12,776 nt of DNA from an uncultured Lysobacteraceae bacterium (GTDB lineage: Bacteria > Pseudomonadota > Gammaproteobacteria > Xanthomonadales > Xanthomonadaceae): NCBI GenBank assembly GCA_937897645.1, contig CALCNV010000055.1:1-12776 (forward strand), in the 5' to 3' direction. The notes beneath the pieces were generated by a model. That model was not told the DNA's origin, made no database searches, and was given only the letters and a program-made list of their open reading frames with translations. Shown piece by piece: positions 1 to 7,704 of this stretch (position 1 is its first letter; every line of letters begins with the position of its first letter). Made by a program: the position numbers and the translations under genes.

Positions 1-10
1 CCCCCAACAT
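1..10 (-). CDS. Start of a divergent gene cut by the left window edge
   Basis: Read on the minus strand, bases 10-8 are ATG, followed by TTG GGG G, so the visible product is only Met-Leu-Gly. The start is supported by an unusually good ribosome site: the minus strand reads GGGGAGGTTGTTTC directly before the ATG, which puts GGAGG seven bases upstream. Nothing can be said about the product. It is divergent to the ferredoxin oxidoreductase gene and shares its 145-bp control region, so it could be a regulator or pathway partner, but that is only inference from position. Confidence 0.55.
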
Positions 11-59
11 GAAACAACCTCCCCACTGCCATCGTAACCGCTGCAGCGCACAAACGACG

Positions 60-75
60 AGTGAACAGGGTCACA
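60..75. promoter_or_regulatory. CRP/Clp-like binding site
   Basis: The sequence AGTGA-acaggg-TCACA matches nine of the ten fixed bases of the TGTGA-N6-TCACA consensus used by CRP and by its Xanthomonas homologue Clp. It lies 80 bp before the ATG of the oxidoreductase gene and 50 bp before the divergent minus-strand start, so it could act on either gene. It covers the -35 position of the rightward promoter candidate. That would fit repression of that promoter, or activation of the leftward one. The site call is a sequence match only. Confidence 0.45.
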
Positions 76-99
76 AATTGCGGCGCTGATACAATTTGT
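73..99. repeat. 8-bp perfect inverted repeat, operator-like
   Basis: ACAAATTG (73-80) and CAATTTGT (92-99) are perfect reverse complements separated by 11 bp. The arm centres are 19 bp apart, close to two helical turns, which suits a dimeric regulator. The element overlaps the right half of the CRP-like site and the TACAAT -10 candidate. It could also fold as a hairpin, but AT-rich arms with an 11-nt loop would be weak. Confidence 0.4.
90..95 (+). promoter_or_regulatory. Candidate -10 box of the oxidoreductase gene
   Basis: TACAAT matches five of six bases of the sigma-70 -10 consensus. No good -35 hexamer lies 16-18 bp upstream; that space is taken by the CRP-like palindrome. Transcription would start near 102, giving a leader of about 54 nt before the ATG at 156. 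Confidence 0.3.
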
Positions 100-155
100 C
101 CCTTCGCGTCGGGCGCTCGCCGGACGTCGCCAGCCGCCGCAAACCCGGGCCAGCC

Positions 156-3100
156 ATGACCAGCACTGCAGAACTCACCTCGCCGTCCTCCGCCAACACG
201 CCGTCGATCCAGACGCTGGACAACGACTACACCCTGGAACACAAGTACACACGGACCGACGGCCGCATCTACCTGAGCGGCGTACAGGCGCTGGTGCGCC
301 TGCCATTGATGCAGCGCTTGCGCGACCAGGCCGCGGGGCTGAACACCGCCGGCTTCATCAGTGGCTACCGCGGCTCCCCGCTGGGCGGCTTCGACCTGGA
401 GCTGTGGCGGGCGAAGAAGCACCTGGCCGACGCGCAGGTGAAATTCATCCCGGGCCTCAACGAGGACCTCGGCGCGACCATGGTCTGGGGCACGCAGCAG
501 ACCAACCTGTTCCCCGGCGCCAAGGTCGAGGGCGTGTATTCCATGTGGTACGGCAAGGGTCCGGGCGTGGATCGTTGCGGCGACGTGTTCAAGCACGGCA
601 ACGCGGCCGGCACTTCGAAACTCGGCGGCGTGCTGGCCATGGCGGCCGACGACCACAACTGCCGCAGCTCCACGCTGCCGCACGGTTCGGAAGACGAATT
701 CGTCAGCGCGATGATGCCGGTGCTGAACCCGGCCGGCGTGCAGGACATCCTCGATCTCGGCCTGGTCGGCTGGGCAATGAGCCGCTACACCGGGCGCTGG
801 GTCGGCTTCAAGACGATTGCCGAAACGGTGGAATCCTCCGCGTCGGTGGAAGTGGATCCGTTCGCGCGCCGCATCGTCTTGCCGGAAGATTTCGACATGC
901 CGGTCGGCGGCTTGAACATCCGCTGGCCCGACCCGCCGCTGGATCAGGAAATGCGCCTGCACCGCTATGCGGTGAAAGCCGCGCAGGCCTTTGCCCGCGC
1001 CAACGGCGTGGACCGGATCGTGCTGGATTCGCCGCGCGCACGCCTGGGCATCGTCACCACCGGCAAGAGCTACCTGGACGTGCTGCAGGCGCTGGAATAC
1101 CTGGGCCTGGACGAGCAGGCCTGCGCCGACATCGGCATCCGCGTGTACAAGGTCGGCATGACCTGGCCGCTGGAACCGGTGGGCATCGCCAACTTCGCGC
1201 ACGGACTGGAAGACATCGTGGTCGTCGAAGAAAAGCGCGCCTTCATCGAGCGGCAGATGAAGGAGCAGTTCTACAACTGGCCTGCAAGCGCCGGCCCGCG
1301 CCCATCCATCGTCGGCAAGTACGACGAAGCGGGCGAATGGATCTTGCCGAGCACCGGTGAACTGACGCCCGCCACTATTGCAGGCGTGATCGGCAAGCGC
1401 ATCCAGCGTTTCTTCACCACCGAATCCATCGAGCAGCGTTTGCGCTGGATGGAAGAAAAGGAAGCGGAGATGGCGCTGCCGCGCGCCAATTTCCCGCGCG
1501 TGCCGCATTACTGCAGCGGCTGCCCGCACAACACCTCGACGGTGGTGCCGGAAGGCTCGCGCGCGCTGGGCGGCATCGGCTGCCACTACATGGTCACGTG
1601 GATGGACCGTGACACCGACACCTTCACCCACATGGGCGGCGAAGGCGTGACGTGGTCGGGGCAGGCTCCGTTCACCGAGACGGAACACGTGTTCCAGAAC
1701 CTGGGCGACGGCACCTTCTTCCATTCCGGTTCGCTGGCCGTGCGCCAGTCGGTCGCCACCGGCGTCAACATCACCTACAAGATCCTCTACAACGACGCGG
1801 TCGCCATGACCGGCGGCCAGCCCGTCGATGGAACGCTGAGCGTGCCGCAGATCGCGCACATGATGCGCGCCGAGGGCGTGCAGACGATCGTCGTCGTCAG
1901 CGACGAAATCGAGAAGTGGAGCAAGCCGGAGATCTTCCCGAGCGGCGTGGAGTTCTTCGACCGCAAGCAGCTCGACGACGTGCAGAAGCAGCTGCGCCAG
2001 GTGAAGGGCGCCAGCATCCTGATCTACGACCAGACCTGCGCGACCGAGAAGCGCCGCCGCCGCAAGCGCGGCAAGCTGGTCGATCCGCAGAAGCGGGTGA
2101 TGGTCAACACGCTGGTCTGCGAAGGCTGCGGCGATTGCGGCGTGAAGAGTTTCTGCGTCTCGGTGCTGCCGAAGGAAACCGAGTTTGGGCGCAAGCGCGA
2201 AATCGACCAGTCCAACTGCAACAAGGACTATTCCTGCGTGAATGGTTTTTGCCCCAGCTTCGTCACCGTGCATGGCGGTGGGCCGCGCAAGGGCAAGAAG
2301 AAGGATCCGGCCGAGTTGCTGGCCAACCTGCCGGCACCCGTGTTCAAGGCGGATTTCGAACAACCCTGGAACATCCTCATCACCGGCGTCGGCGGCACCG
2401 GCGTGGTCACCATCGGAGCGCTGCTGGGCATGGCCGGCCACCTGGAAGGCAAGGGCGCCAGCGTGCTGGACCAGACCGGCCTGGCACAGAAGGGCGGCGC
2501 GGTCACCACCCATATCCGCATCGCGCGCACGCCGGAACACATCCACGCCGTGCGCATTGCCGCCGGTGAAGCCGACGTGGTGCTGGGCTGCGACATGGTG
2601 GTCGTGAACGATTACTGGGTACTGTCGAAGGTGCGTGGCGAACGTTCGCAGGTGGTGTTGAACACCTACCAGGCGATGCCGGGCACCTTCACCACGCGCC
2701 CGGACATGGAATTCCCGGCGGCTGGCATCATCTCCGCGGTGACGCAGGCACTCGGCGGACGCGCACCGCTGCAAGTCGACGCGACCGTATTGGCCACCGC
2801 GCTGATGGGCGATGCGATTGCGGCGAATCTCTTCATGCTCGGCTATGCATGGCAACAGGGACTGGTGCCGATTTCCTATGACGCGATCATGCGTGCCGTG
2901 GAATTGAATGGCGCGGCGATCGAGATGAACAAGCAGGCCTTCGCCTGGGGCCGTCTTGCCGTGGTGAACCCGGTGGCAGTCGCCGAAGCCGCCGGCGTGA
3001 TCCACAACACGCAGACCGAATCCGAGCGCACCCCGCACAACCTGCAGATCCTGCCGCCGGGCGAATGGGAAACCAGCGAGTGGGCCAGCCCCAGCGCACC

Positions 3101-3863
3101 GCGCACGCCGGACAACGAGCATGAAGTGCGCGGCCTGCAGGATGCGAACAGCCACGATGGCAACGTCGCCTTCCTGCCGCTGGACGACCTGCGCCTGTCT
3201 CGCTCGCTCGACGAACTGATCCAGCGCCGCGTCGCCTTCCTCACCGAGTACCAGAACGCGGCCTACGCCAGACGCTACAGCGCGCTGGTGGACAAGGTGC
3301 GCGATGCCGAGCACGTGCGTGCACCGGGTTCGACCGCATTGAGCGAAGCCGTCGCACGCTATTTCTTCAAGCTGATGGCCTACAAGGACGAGTACGAAGT
3401 GGCGCGCCTGTACACCAGCGGCGACTTCAAGCGGAAGCTGGAGCAGCAGTTCGACGGCGACTACAAGCTGCACTTCCACCTGGCGCCGCCGCTGCTGGCC
3501 AAGAAGGACGCTCAGGGTCGCCTGATCAAGCAGGAATTCGGGCCGTGGGTGTTCACTGCGTTCAAGCTGATGGCGAAGTTCAAGTTCCTGCGCGGCGGCA
3601 TGCTGGATATCTTCGGCTACACCGAGGAGCGCAAGGGCGAGCGCCAGCTGATTGGCGACTACGAAACCACCATCGGCGGGCTGTTGGCCTCACTGGATGC
3701 CAACAACCTTCCGTTGGCCGCGGAGATCGCCAGCATCCCGGAACATATCCGCGGCTACGGCCACGTCAAGGAAGCGCACCTGCATACCGCCAAGGCTCGG
3801 GAAGTCGCACTGCTGGCCAAGTGGAACAACCCGCGCGAGATTCATGTGGTGCAGGCGGCTTGA
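156..3863 (+). CDS. Indolepyruvate ferredoxin oxidoreductase family protein (fused alpha-gamma form)
   Basis: This 1235-residue protein belongs to the thiamine-diphosphate-dependent 2-oxoacid:ferredoxin oxidoreductases. Members oxidise arylpyruvates or related 2-oxoacids to acyl-CoA or acid and pass electrons to ferredoxin; the true substrate is not shown here. The N-terminal alpha-type domain includes SGYRGSPLGGFD near residue 68. The TPP domain has CSGCPHN and GIGCHYM (about 450-475) and a GDG (517-519) to ND (546-547) cofactor motif. A cysteine region likely to bind Fe-S follows (C655, C658, C661, C667, then C688, C694, C699). The gamma domain opens with GVGGTGVV near 743 and contains DQTGLAQKGG. 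The C-terminal part, about 990-1230, resembles DUF6537 (FGYTEERKGERQ). The length is normal for the fused proteobacterial form. I chose ATG 156; an in-frame TTG at 96 adds 20 low-complexity residues and sits inside the inverted repeat. Neither start has a strong ribosome site. No ferredoxin gene is nearby. Confidence 0.93.
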   Translation: MTSTAELTSPSSANTPSIQTLDNDYTLEHKYTRTDGRIYLSGVQALVRLPLMQRLRDQAAGLNTAGFISGYRGSPLGGFDLELWRAKKHLADAQVKFIPGLNEDLGATMVWGTQQTNLFPGAKVEGVYSMWYGKGPGVDRCGDVFKHGNAAGTSKLGGVLAMAADDHNCRSSTLPHGSEDEFVSAMMPVLNPAGVQDILDLGLVGWAMSRYTGRWVGFKTIAETVESSASVEVDPFARRIVLPEDFDMPVGGLNIRWPDPPLDQEMRLHRYAVKAAQAFARANGVDRIVLDSPRARLGIVTTGKSYLDVLQALEYLGLDEQACADIGIRVYKVGMTWPLEPVGIANFAHGLEDIVVVEEKRAFIERQMKEQFYNWPASAGPRPSIVGKYDEAGEWILPSTGELTPATIAGVIGKRIQRFFTTESIEQRLRWMEEKEAEMALPRANFPRVPHYCSGCPHNTSTVVPEGSRALGGIGCHYMVTWMDRDTDTFTHMGGEGVTWSGQAPFTETEHVFQNLGDGTFFHSGSLAVRQSVATGVNITYKILYNDAVAMTGGQPVDGTLSVPQIAHMMRAEGVQTIVVVSDEIEKWSKPEIFPSGVEFFDRKQLDDVQKQLRQVKGASILIYDQTCATEKRRRRKRGKLVDPQKRVMVNTLVCEGCGDCGVKSFCVSVLPKETEFGRKREIDQSNCNKDYSCVNGFCPSFVTVHGGGPRKGKKKDPAELLANLPAPVFKADFEQPWNILITGVGGTGVVTIGALLGMAGHLEGKGASVLDQTGLAQKGGAVTTHIRIARTPEHIHAVRIAAGEADVVLGCDMVVVNDYWVLSKVRGERSQVVLNTYQAMPGTFTTRPDMEFPAAGIISAVTQALGGRAPLQVDATVLATALMGDAIAANLFMLGYAWQQGLVPISYDAIMRAVELNGAAIEMNKQAFAWGRLAVVNPVAVAEAAGVIHNTQTESERTPHNLQILPPGEWETSEWASPSAPRTPDNEHEVRGLQDANSHDGNVAFLPLDDLRLSRSLDELIQRRVAFLTEYQNAAYARRYSALVDKVRDAEHVRAPGSTALSEAVARYFFKLMAYKDEYEVARLYTSGDFKRKLEQQFDGDYKLHFHLAPPLLAKKDAQGRLIKQEFGPWVFTAFKLMAKFKFLRGGMLDIFGYTEERKGERQLIGDYETTIGGLLASLDANNLPLAAEIASIPEHIRGYGHVKEAHLHTAKAREVALLAKWNNPREIHVVQAA

Positions 3864-3874
3864 TTTCTTTCGCT

Positions 3875-3967
3875 CGTCATCCCAGCGAACGCTGGGATCC
3901 ATTTTGACTTTGGCTTTACTGCCAACCGCGAAGATCAAGATGGATCCCAGCGTTCGCTGGGATGACG
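3875..3967. repeat. Dispersed palindromic repeat pair, probable bidirectional terminator
   Basis: Two 33-bp arms, 3875-3907 and 3935-3967, are reverse complements with one mismatch. Each arm has its own palindrome (CCCAGCGAACGCTGGG and CCCAGCGTTCGCTGGG). A third small hairpin, TTGGC-tttact-GCCAA (3910-3925), lies in the middle. The element fills most of the gap between two convergent genes, so it can form a long stem-loop in either transcript. Repeats beginning GTCATCCC or GTCATTCCC are common between genes in xanthomonads and other proteobacteria. It is MITE- or REP-like; there is no transposase here. Confidence 0.8.
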
Positions 3968-3980
3968 GAAAATTTTTCCG
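3966..3980. repeat. Short AT-rich palindrome beside the repeat pair
   Basis: CGGAAAA-T-TTTTCCG is a perfect 7-bp palindrome that abuts the dispersed repeat and ends 9 bp before the TAA of the serine hydrolase gene. With a one-base centre it is too tight for an RNA hairpin of full length. It may be only the sequence flanking the repeat insertion. Confidence 0.3.
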
Positions 3981-3988
3981 AGTATTGC

Positions 3989-5668
3989 TTACGGATTCTC
4001 GCGCTTGAATTCGAGCGTCTGCCCGCCCTGACGCAAGGTCACGGAAGTCGCAGGCGCATCACCGGGAGCGAACTCCAGGGTTGCTTCCACGACTTTCAGG
4101 AAAAACTTCGTCGGCGATTCGGCGAACAACTCGAACGCCGGCTGGCCGGCCAGCTGCGTGGTCAGTTTCTCGCCATCTAGTGCTACCGTCATTGCCATGC
4201 CCTGGTAGGCGTACTTGCCGACCAAACGCTCCAGCGCAGGCTTGGCCACGCTGACGGAAGCGCGTTCGCTGGGCAGCGGTTCGTCACTGCGCTTCACTAC
4301 GTCGCCTTCGCCTTCGTCCTCCTGGAAGAAGCGCATGGCGCTGACTTTGCCGGCGGCATCGCGTTCGAACACCATCCGCGAAAATCCTTCCTCGAACAGG
4401 AACACGTCCTGCGCCACCGGGATCAGCGTGTAGGGCTGGCTGCCCGTGCGCTGCGAGGTCAGCTTGCCGTCCACCACGCGCAGCACACGCGCCGATTCGG
4501 GGTTGATGCGGTACACGCCCTCGTACGCCTTGAGTGCATCACCGGCGACGGGGATCGCCTTCTTTTCGGGATACGGCTTGCCGATGGCCTTGGCCGCAAG
4601 CAGGCGCGAGAGCGTCTCGGGGCCCATGCCGCCCGGTCGGCCGCTGTCGGCGTTGTACAGCGCCGCCACGGTGATGCCGTCCTGCGGCAGGTAGAGCAGG
4701 TACGAACTAAACCCGAAGATGCCGCCACCATGCTGCAGCATGTCTTCCCCGCGCAATTTTTCATGGGAAATGCCGAAGCCGTAGTTCGATTCGATCGCCT
4801 TGCCAATGGGGGTGATCATGCTGCGATAGCTGTCCGAAGCGAGCACCTTGCCTTCGTGCACGGCGCGGTTCCAGCGCAGCAGGTCGTCCACCGTGGACAC
4901 CAGCGCACCGGCCGCATGCGGCTGGGTCATGCTGAGGTAGCGGGCGACCGCCCAGCGGTCATTCGCCAGCGTGTAGCCCATGACATGGCCCGGGATTACG
5001 GCAACGGTTTCATCGCCGAAGCCGGTGTGCTTCATGCCCAGCGGGGTGAAGAAGGCCTTCTGCATGTAGGCATGCCACGGCATGCCGCTGGCGGCCTCGA
5101 TGACGGCACCCACCAGCACGTAGCCGGAATTGTTGTAGTGCCAGCCTTCGCCCGCTGCGAAATCCGGTTTCTCGTTCTTGAACGTGTCGATGAGTTGCGC
5201 CGTGGTCACGGTTTTCTGGATGGGTCCTTCCATCACGCCCGGCATGTCGGTATAGCTGCGGATGCCCGAGGTGTGGTTGAGCAGCATGCGCACGTTGACC
5301 TTTTCGCCGCCCGGATAGCCAGGCACGAACTTGGTCAGCGGATCATCCAGTGACAGCTTGCCGTCTTCGGCCAGCTTCAATACGGCAGCGGCGGCGAACT
5401 GCTTGGTGACCGAACCGATGCGGAAGACCTGGTCCGGCGACAGCGGAACCTCCAGCTGCAGGCTGGCGGCACCGCGTGCGCCGCGATACAGCACCTTGTC
5501 GCCACGCGCGACCAGCAGCGCGGTGCCGGGCGTGTTGGCATCGGGGTGCGCCTGTTCCAGCAGGCCCTGCGCATAACGCGCGAGTTCGGCGTCGGAAGGC
5601 GGCGCGGCCGCAAGGGAAAGTGGAAGGCAGCACACGACAAACAGCAGCGACAGGACAGGAGTGCGCAT
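3989..5668 (-). CDS. Secreted serine hydrolase, beta-lactamase/DD-peptidase fold (class C-like)
   Basis: The 559-residue protein has an N-terminal signal peptide (MRTPVLSLLFVVCC..., cleavage probably in the LAAA region near residue 22), so it should be periplasmic. The catalytic domain, about 28-375, shows the three marks of the family: S86-V-T-K89 (SxxK nucleophile and base), Y178-N-N180 (YxN) and H313-G-G (HGG in place of KTG). HGG is usual in the esterase/peptidase-like members rather than in true beta-lactamases. Residues about 380-559 look like two successive beta-rich, lipocalin-like modules of the DUF3471 kind, each opening with a YxGxY/VGKY-type motif. The start at 5668 is supported by GGAAGAG before the ATG; an upstream in-frame extension of 30 residues has no such support. 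The lytic transglycosylase gene ends 86 bp upstream on the same strand. The substrate (muropeptide, D-amino-acid peptide or ester) cannot be told from sequence. Confidence 0.9.
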   Translation of the reverse strand: MRTPVLSLLFVVCCLPLSLAAAPPSDAELARYAQGLLEQAHPDANTPGTALLVARGDKVLYRGARGAASLQLEVPLSPDQVFRIGSVTKQFAAAAVLKLAEDGKLSLDDPLTKFVPGYPGGEKVNVRMLLNHTSGIRSYTDMPGVMEGPIQKTVTTAQLIDTFKNEKPDFAAGEGWHYNNSGYVLVGAVIEAASGMPWHAYMQKAFFTPLGMKHTGFGDETVAVIPGHVMGYTLANDRWAVARYLSMTQPHAAGALVSTVDDLLRWNRAVHEGKVLASDSYRSMITPIGKAIESNYGFGISHEKLRGEDMLQHGGGIFGFSSYLLYLPQDGITVAALYNADSGRPGGMGPETLSRLLAAKAIGKPYPEKKAIPVAGDALKAYEGVYRINPESARVLRVVDGKLTSQRTGSQPYTLIPVAQDVFLFEEGFSRMVFERDAAGKVSAMRFFQEDEGEGDVVKRSDEPLPSERASVSVAKPALERLVGKYAYQGMAMTVALDGEKLTTQLAGQPAFELFAESPTKFFLKVVEATLEFAPGDAPATSVTLRQGGQTLEFKRENP

Positions 5669-5728
5669 GGGACTCTTCCGCAGCGAATGGACAGCCTGCA
5701 GTGTCCGGTGTCTGCCATGCGGCCGCAA

Positions 5729-5744
5729 CCTGCCGGAAGGCAGG
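5729..5744 (-). terminator. Small hairpin between transglycosylase and serine hydrolase genes
   Basis: CCTGCC-GGAA-GGCAGG is a perfect 6-bp stem with a 4-base loop, located just after the transglycosylase stop in the transcribed direction. There is no T-run after it on the minus strand, so it is at best a weak or processing-type element between two co-oriented genes. Confidence 0.3.
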
Positions 5745-5754
5745 CTGGCAAAAG

Positions 5755-6957
5755 TCACGGTATCGGCGGTTGCCCTTGCAGCGCCTGCAAGATCTTCATG
5801 CCCGCACGCCCGTCCTCGGGCTGCATGCCCAGGCGTTGCTGCTCAAGAACGATCGCGCGCCGGGTGAGCGTACCGATCATGCCGTCGACTTCGCCAATGG
5901 CGTGGCCGCGCGCGAGCAGCAATTGCTGCAGCTGCTTGCGTTCGTCGCGGCCCAAGCCGGGATCATCGGTGGGCCAGTCCGCGACCAGCGGCCCACCACC
6001 ACGAAGGCGATCCGAAAGCGTGGCGATCGCGAGCGCGTAACTCTCGGCGGCGTTGTAGGAATAGATCGCGTCGAAGTTGCGGAACACCAGGAACGCTGGC
6101 CCGTCGATGCCGGCCGGCAGCAGCACACCCGCCTGCTTCTCTTCCGGAACTATCGCGGTGCCATCAATGCGGGTCACGCCGCGCGCGATCCAGTCGTTGA
6201 GGGCACGCTTGTTCCTGCGGCCGGCGAGTGAGGTGTCGAAGTTGGCGGGCAAGGTCACTTCATAGCCCCACGGCTCGCCGGTGCGCCAGCCGGCTTTCTT
6301 CAGGTAATTGGCGGTGGACGCCAGCGCATCGGGAATGCTTCCCACCAGATCGCGGCGTCCGTCGCCATCGCCGTCGACCGCGATGCGCTGGTAGGTCGTC
6401 GGCATGAATTGCGTATGGCCGAAGGCACCGGCCCACGAACCGGTCAGCCCCTCGGGTTGCAAGTCGCCTGATTGCAACAGCTTGAGCGTGGCGAACAGTT
6501 CGCCACGAAAGAATTCCTGGCGACGACCAAAGCACGACAGGGTGGACAGCGACGTCAGCAGCGGACGCTTGCCAAACGTCTTGCCGTAGTCGCTTTCCAC
6601 GCCCCACACCGCGACCACGGTTTGCGCGTCCACCCCGTAGGCTTGCGCAACCTGCGCCAGCGTCGCTGCGTGGGTGATGAGCATCGCCTGCCCGTCGCGG
6701 ATGCGCTGCGCATCGACCAGAGCGGCCAGGTAATCCCAGATCGGCGTCTTGAACTCGGGCTGTGCGTCCAGCAGTTCGAGCACGCCCATGTCGGGCAGCA
6801 GTGTGGCGGTGTGGGCGTCGAAGGTGTCCGCGGAAATACCGACCGCCAGCGCTGGTCCCCGCAAATCATCCAGGCAGCTTTTGAATGCTGCTTCATCCGC
6901 GCAGGCATTGCCGCCCCACAAGGCCATCACTGCGAATGCAACGTACCGTGTTTTCAT
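5755..6957 (-). CDS. Lytic murein transglycosylase, MltB/SLT_2 family, with C-terminal peptidoglycan-binding domain
   Basis: This 400-residue exported enzyme should cleave the MurNAc-GlcNAc bond of peptidoglycan to give 1,6-anhydro ends. The signal peptide MKTRYVAFAVMALWGGNACA is probably cut after ACA at residue 20; there is no good lipobox, so a soluble periplasmic form is more likely than a lipoprotein. The catalytic glutamate is E121 in WGVESDYG. GAFGHTQFMPTTY (178-189) is the family substrate-groove motif. DGDGDG (195-200) matches the EF-hand-like calcium site known in E. coli Slt35. Residues about 335-395 form a PG_binding_1-like module (VDGMIGTLTRRAI). I chose ATG 6957 because GAGGAG sits seven bases upstream; ATGs at 6963 and 6972 are in frame but badly spaced from that site. 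A longer open frame to 7095 overlaps the upstream gene and is unlikely. Confidence 0.92.
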   Translation of the reverse strand: MKTRYVAFAVMALWGGNACADEAAFKSCLDDLRGPALAVGISADTFDAHTATLLPDMGVLELLDAQPEFKTPIWDYLAALVDAQRIRDGQAMLITHAATLAQVAQAYGVDAQTVVAVWGVESDYGKTFGKRPLLTSLSTLSCFGRRQEFFRGELFATLKLLQSGDLQPEGLTGSWAGAFGHTQFMPTTYQRIAVDGDGDGRRDLVGSIPDALASTANYLKKAGWRTGEPWGYEVTLPANFDTSLAGRRNKRALNDWIARGVTRIDGTAIVPEEKQAGVLLPAGIDGPAFLVFRNFDAIYSYNAAESYALAIATLSDRLRGGGPLVADWPTDDPGLGRDERKQLQQLLLARGHAIGEVDGMIGTLTRRAIVLEQQRLGMQPEDGRAGMKILQALQGQPPIP

Positions 6958-6964
6958 TGCCATG

Positions 6965-6970
6965 CTCCTC
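6965..6970 (-). promoter_or_regulatory. Ribosome-binding site deciding the transglycosylase start
   Basis: On the minus strand GAGGAG is followed by seven bases and then ATG (6957). The competing ATG at 6963 would be only one base from this site, and ATG 6972 lies upstream of it, so 6957 is the supported start. Confidence 0.65.
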
Positions 6971-7079
6971 ATCCCTGCGCCTGGATTCTGCCTGCACGAT
7001 CGCGGGTGCGACAGCACCGCCACACCATGCAAGCCGGTACATGAACATCGCGGGAAAGTGGCCTGCGTCGCCGTGAACC

Positions 7080-7694
7080 CTAGGACTTGCTGCACCAGAC
7101 CAGCATGCGGTTGTTGGCTGGCATGGCGATATCGTCGACCAAGGCCAGCCCGGCGGCTTGCGCCAGCGCATCCACCGCCTCGAAATCACGGATGCCCATG
7201 CGCGCATCGCGCGCATGCAGCCATCCGTCGAACTGGCGATTGCTGTCGCTGGTGTAGTCGCCGCCGTAGTTGAACGGGCCATAGACCGCAAGCGTCAATC
7301 CATTCCCTCCCGCCGCTTCGCGCAGGCGGGTCACGCCTTCGAAGAACACCTCGACCTCGGGCCAGCCCATGATGTGCAGCGTATTCGCGCTGAATACCGC
7401 ATCGAATGCCTGCGTGGGCCATGGCCCTGCCGCGACATCCAGTTCGACGGGTGCGGGTGTGTTTGGCAGCCTCGCTTCATCGAGCCACTGCACGGTACCC
7501 GGCAGGTGCTCCGCGCGATCGGAACACTGCCACGTCAGCCACGGCATCGCCGCTGCGAAATGCACGGCGTGCTGGCCAGTACCGCTGCCGATTTCCAGGA
7601 CATGGCGGCGACCTGCGAACTGGTCGCGCAACACGGCCAGGATGGGATCCCGGTTACGCTCGCACGAAGGCGAAAAAGGCTTTTCGGTTTCCAT
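7080..7694 (-). CDS. DUF938 family SAM-dependent methyltransferase-like protein
   Basis: This 204-residue, soluble, probably cytoplasmic protein is of the DUF938 class-I methyltransferase-like family, whose human relative is METTL26. The substrate is unknown. The family opening FSPSCERNRDPIL is at residues 7-19. The SAM-binding motif I is HVLEIGSGTGQH (31-42). D59 in WQCSDR is in the place of the acidic residue after strand 2. The FDAVFSANTLHIMGW block (97-111) and MPANNRML near the C-terminus are also typical. Length is normal for the family. The start at 7694 lies 10 bp after the stop of the NYN-domain gene, with only a weak ribosome site, so translation is probably coupled and the two form an operon. 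The transglycosylase starts 122 bp downstream and may have its own promoter. Confidence 0.9.
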   Translation of the reverse strand: METEKPFSPSCERNRDPILAVLRDQFAGRRHVLEIGSGTGQHAVHFAAAMPWLTWQCSDRAEHLPGTVQWLDEARLPNTPAPVELDVAAGPWPTQAFDAVFSANTLHIMGWPEVEVFFEGVTRLREAAGGNGLTLAVYGPFNYGGDYTSDSNRQFDGWLHARDARMGIRDFEAVDALAQAAGLALVDDIAMPANNRMLVWCSKS

Positions 7695-7704
7695 GGGAAA
7701 GCCG

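Noticed and set aside
96..155. TTG start at 96 for the oxidoreductase gene
   Set aside because: It would add 20 Arg/Pro/Gly-rich residues, lies inside the inverted repeat and -10 candidate, and has no ribosome site. ATG 156 opens a more plausible N-terminus.
404..2607. Long open frames in other phases within the oxidoreductase gene
   Set aside because: Arg/Gly/Ala/Pro-rich shadow translations typical of GC-rich coding DNA; no domain and no ribosome site.
3652..4008. Small open frames containing KMDPSVRWDD on both strands
   Set aside because: This peptide is the translation of the dispersed palindromic repeat, a frequent false gene in such genomes.
4730..5353. 207-codon plus-strand frame inside the serine hydrolase gene
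   Set aside because: Antisense shadow of a gene with clear catalytic motifs on the minus strand.
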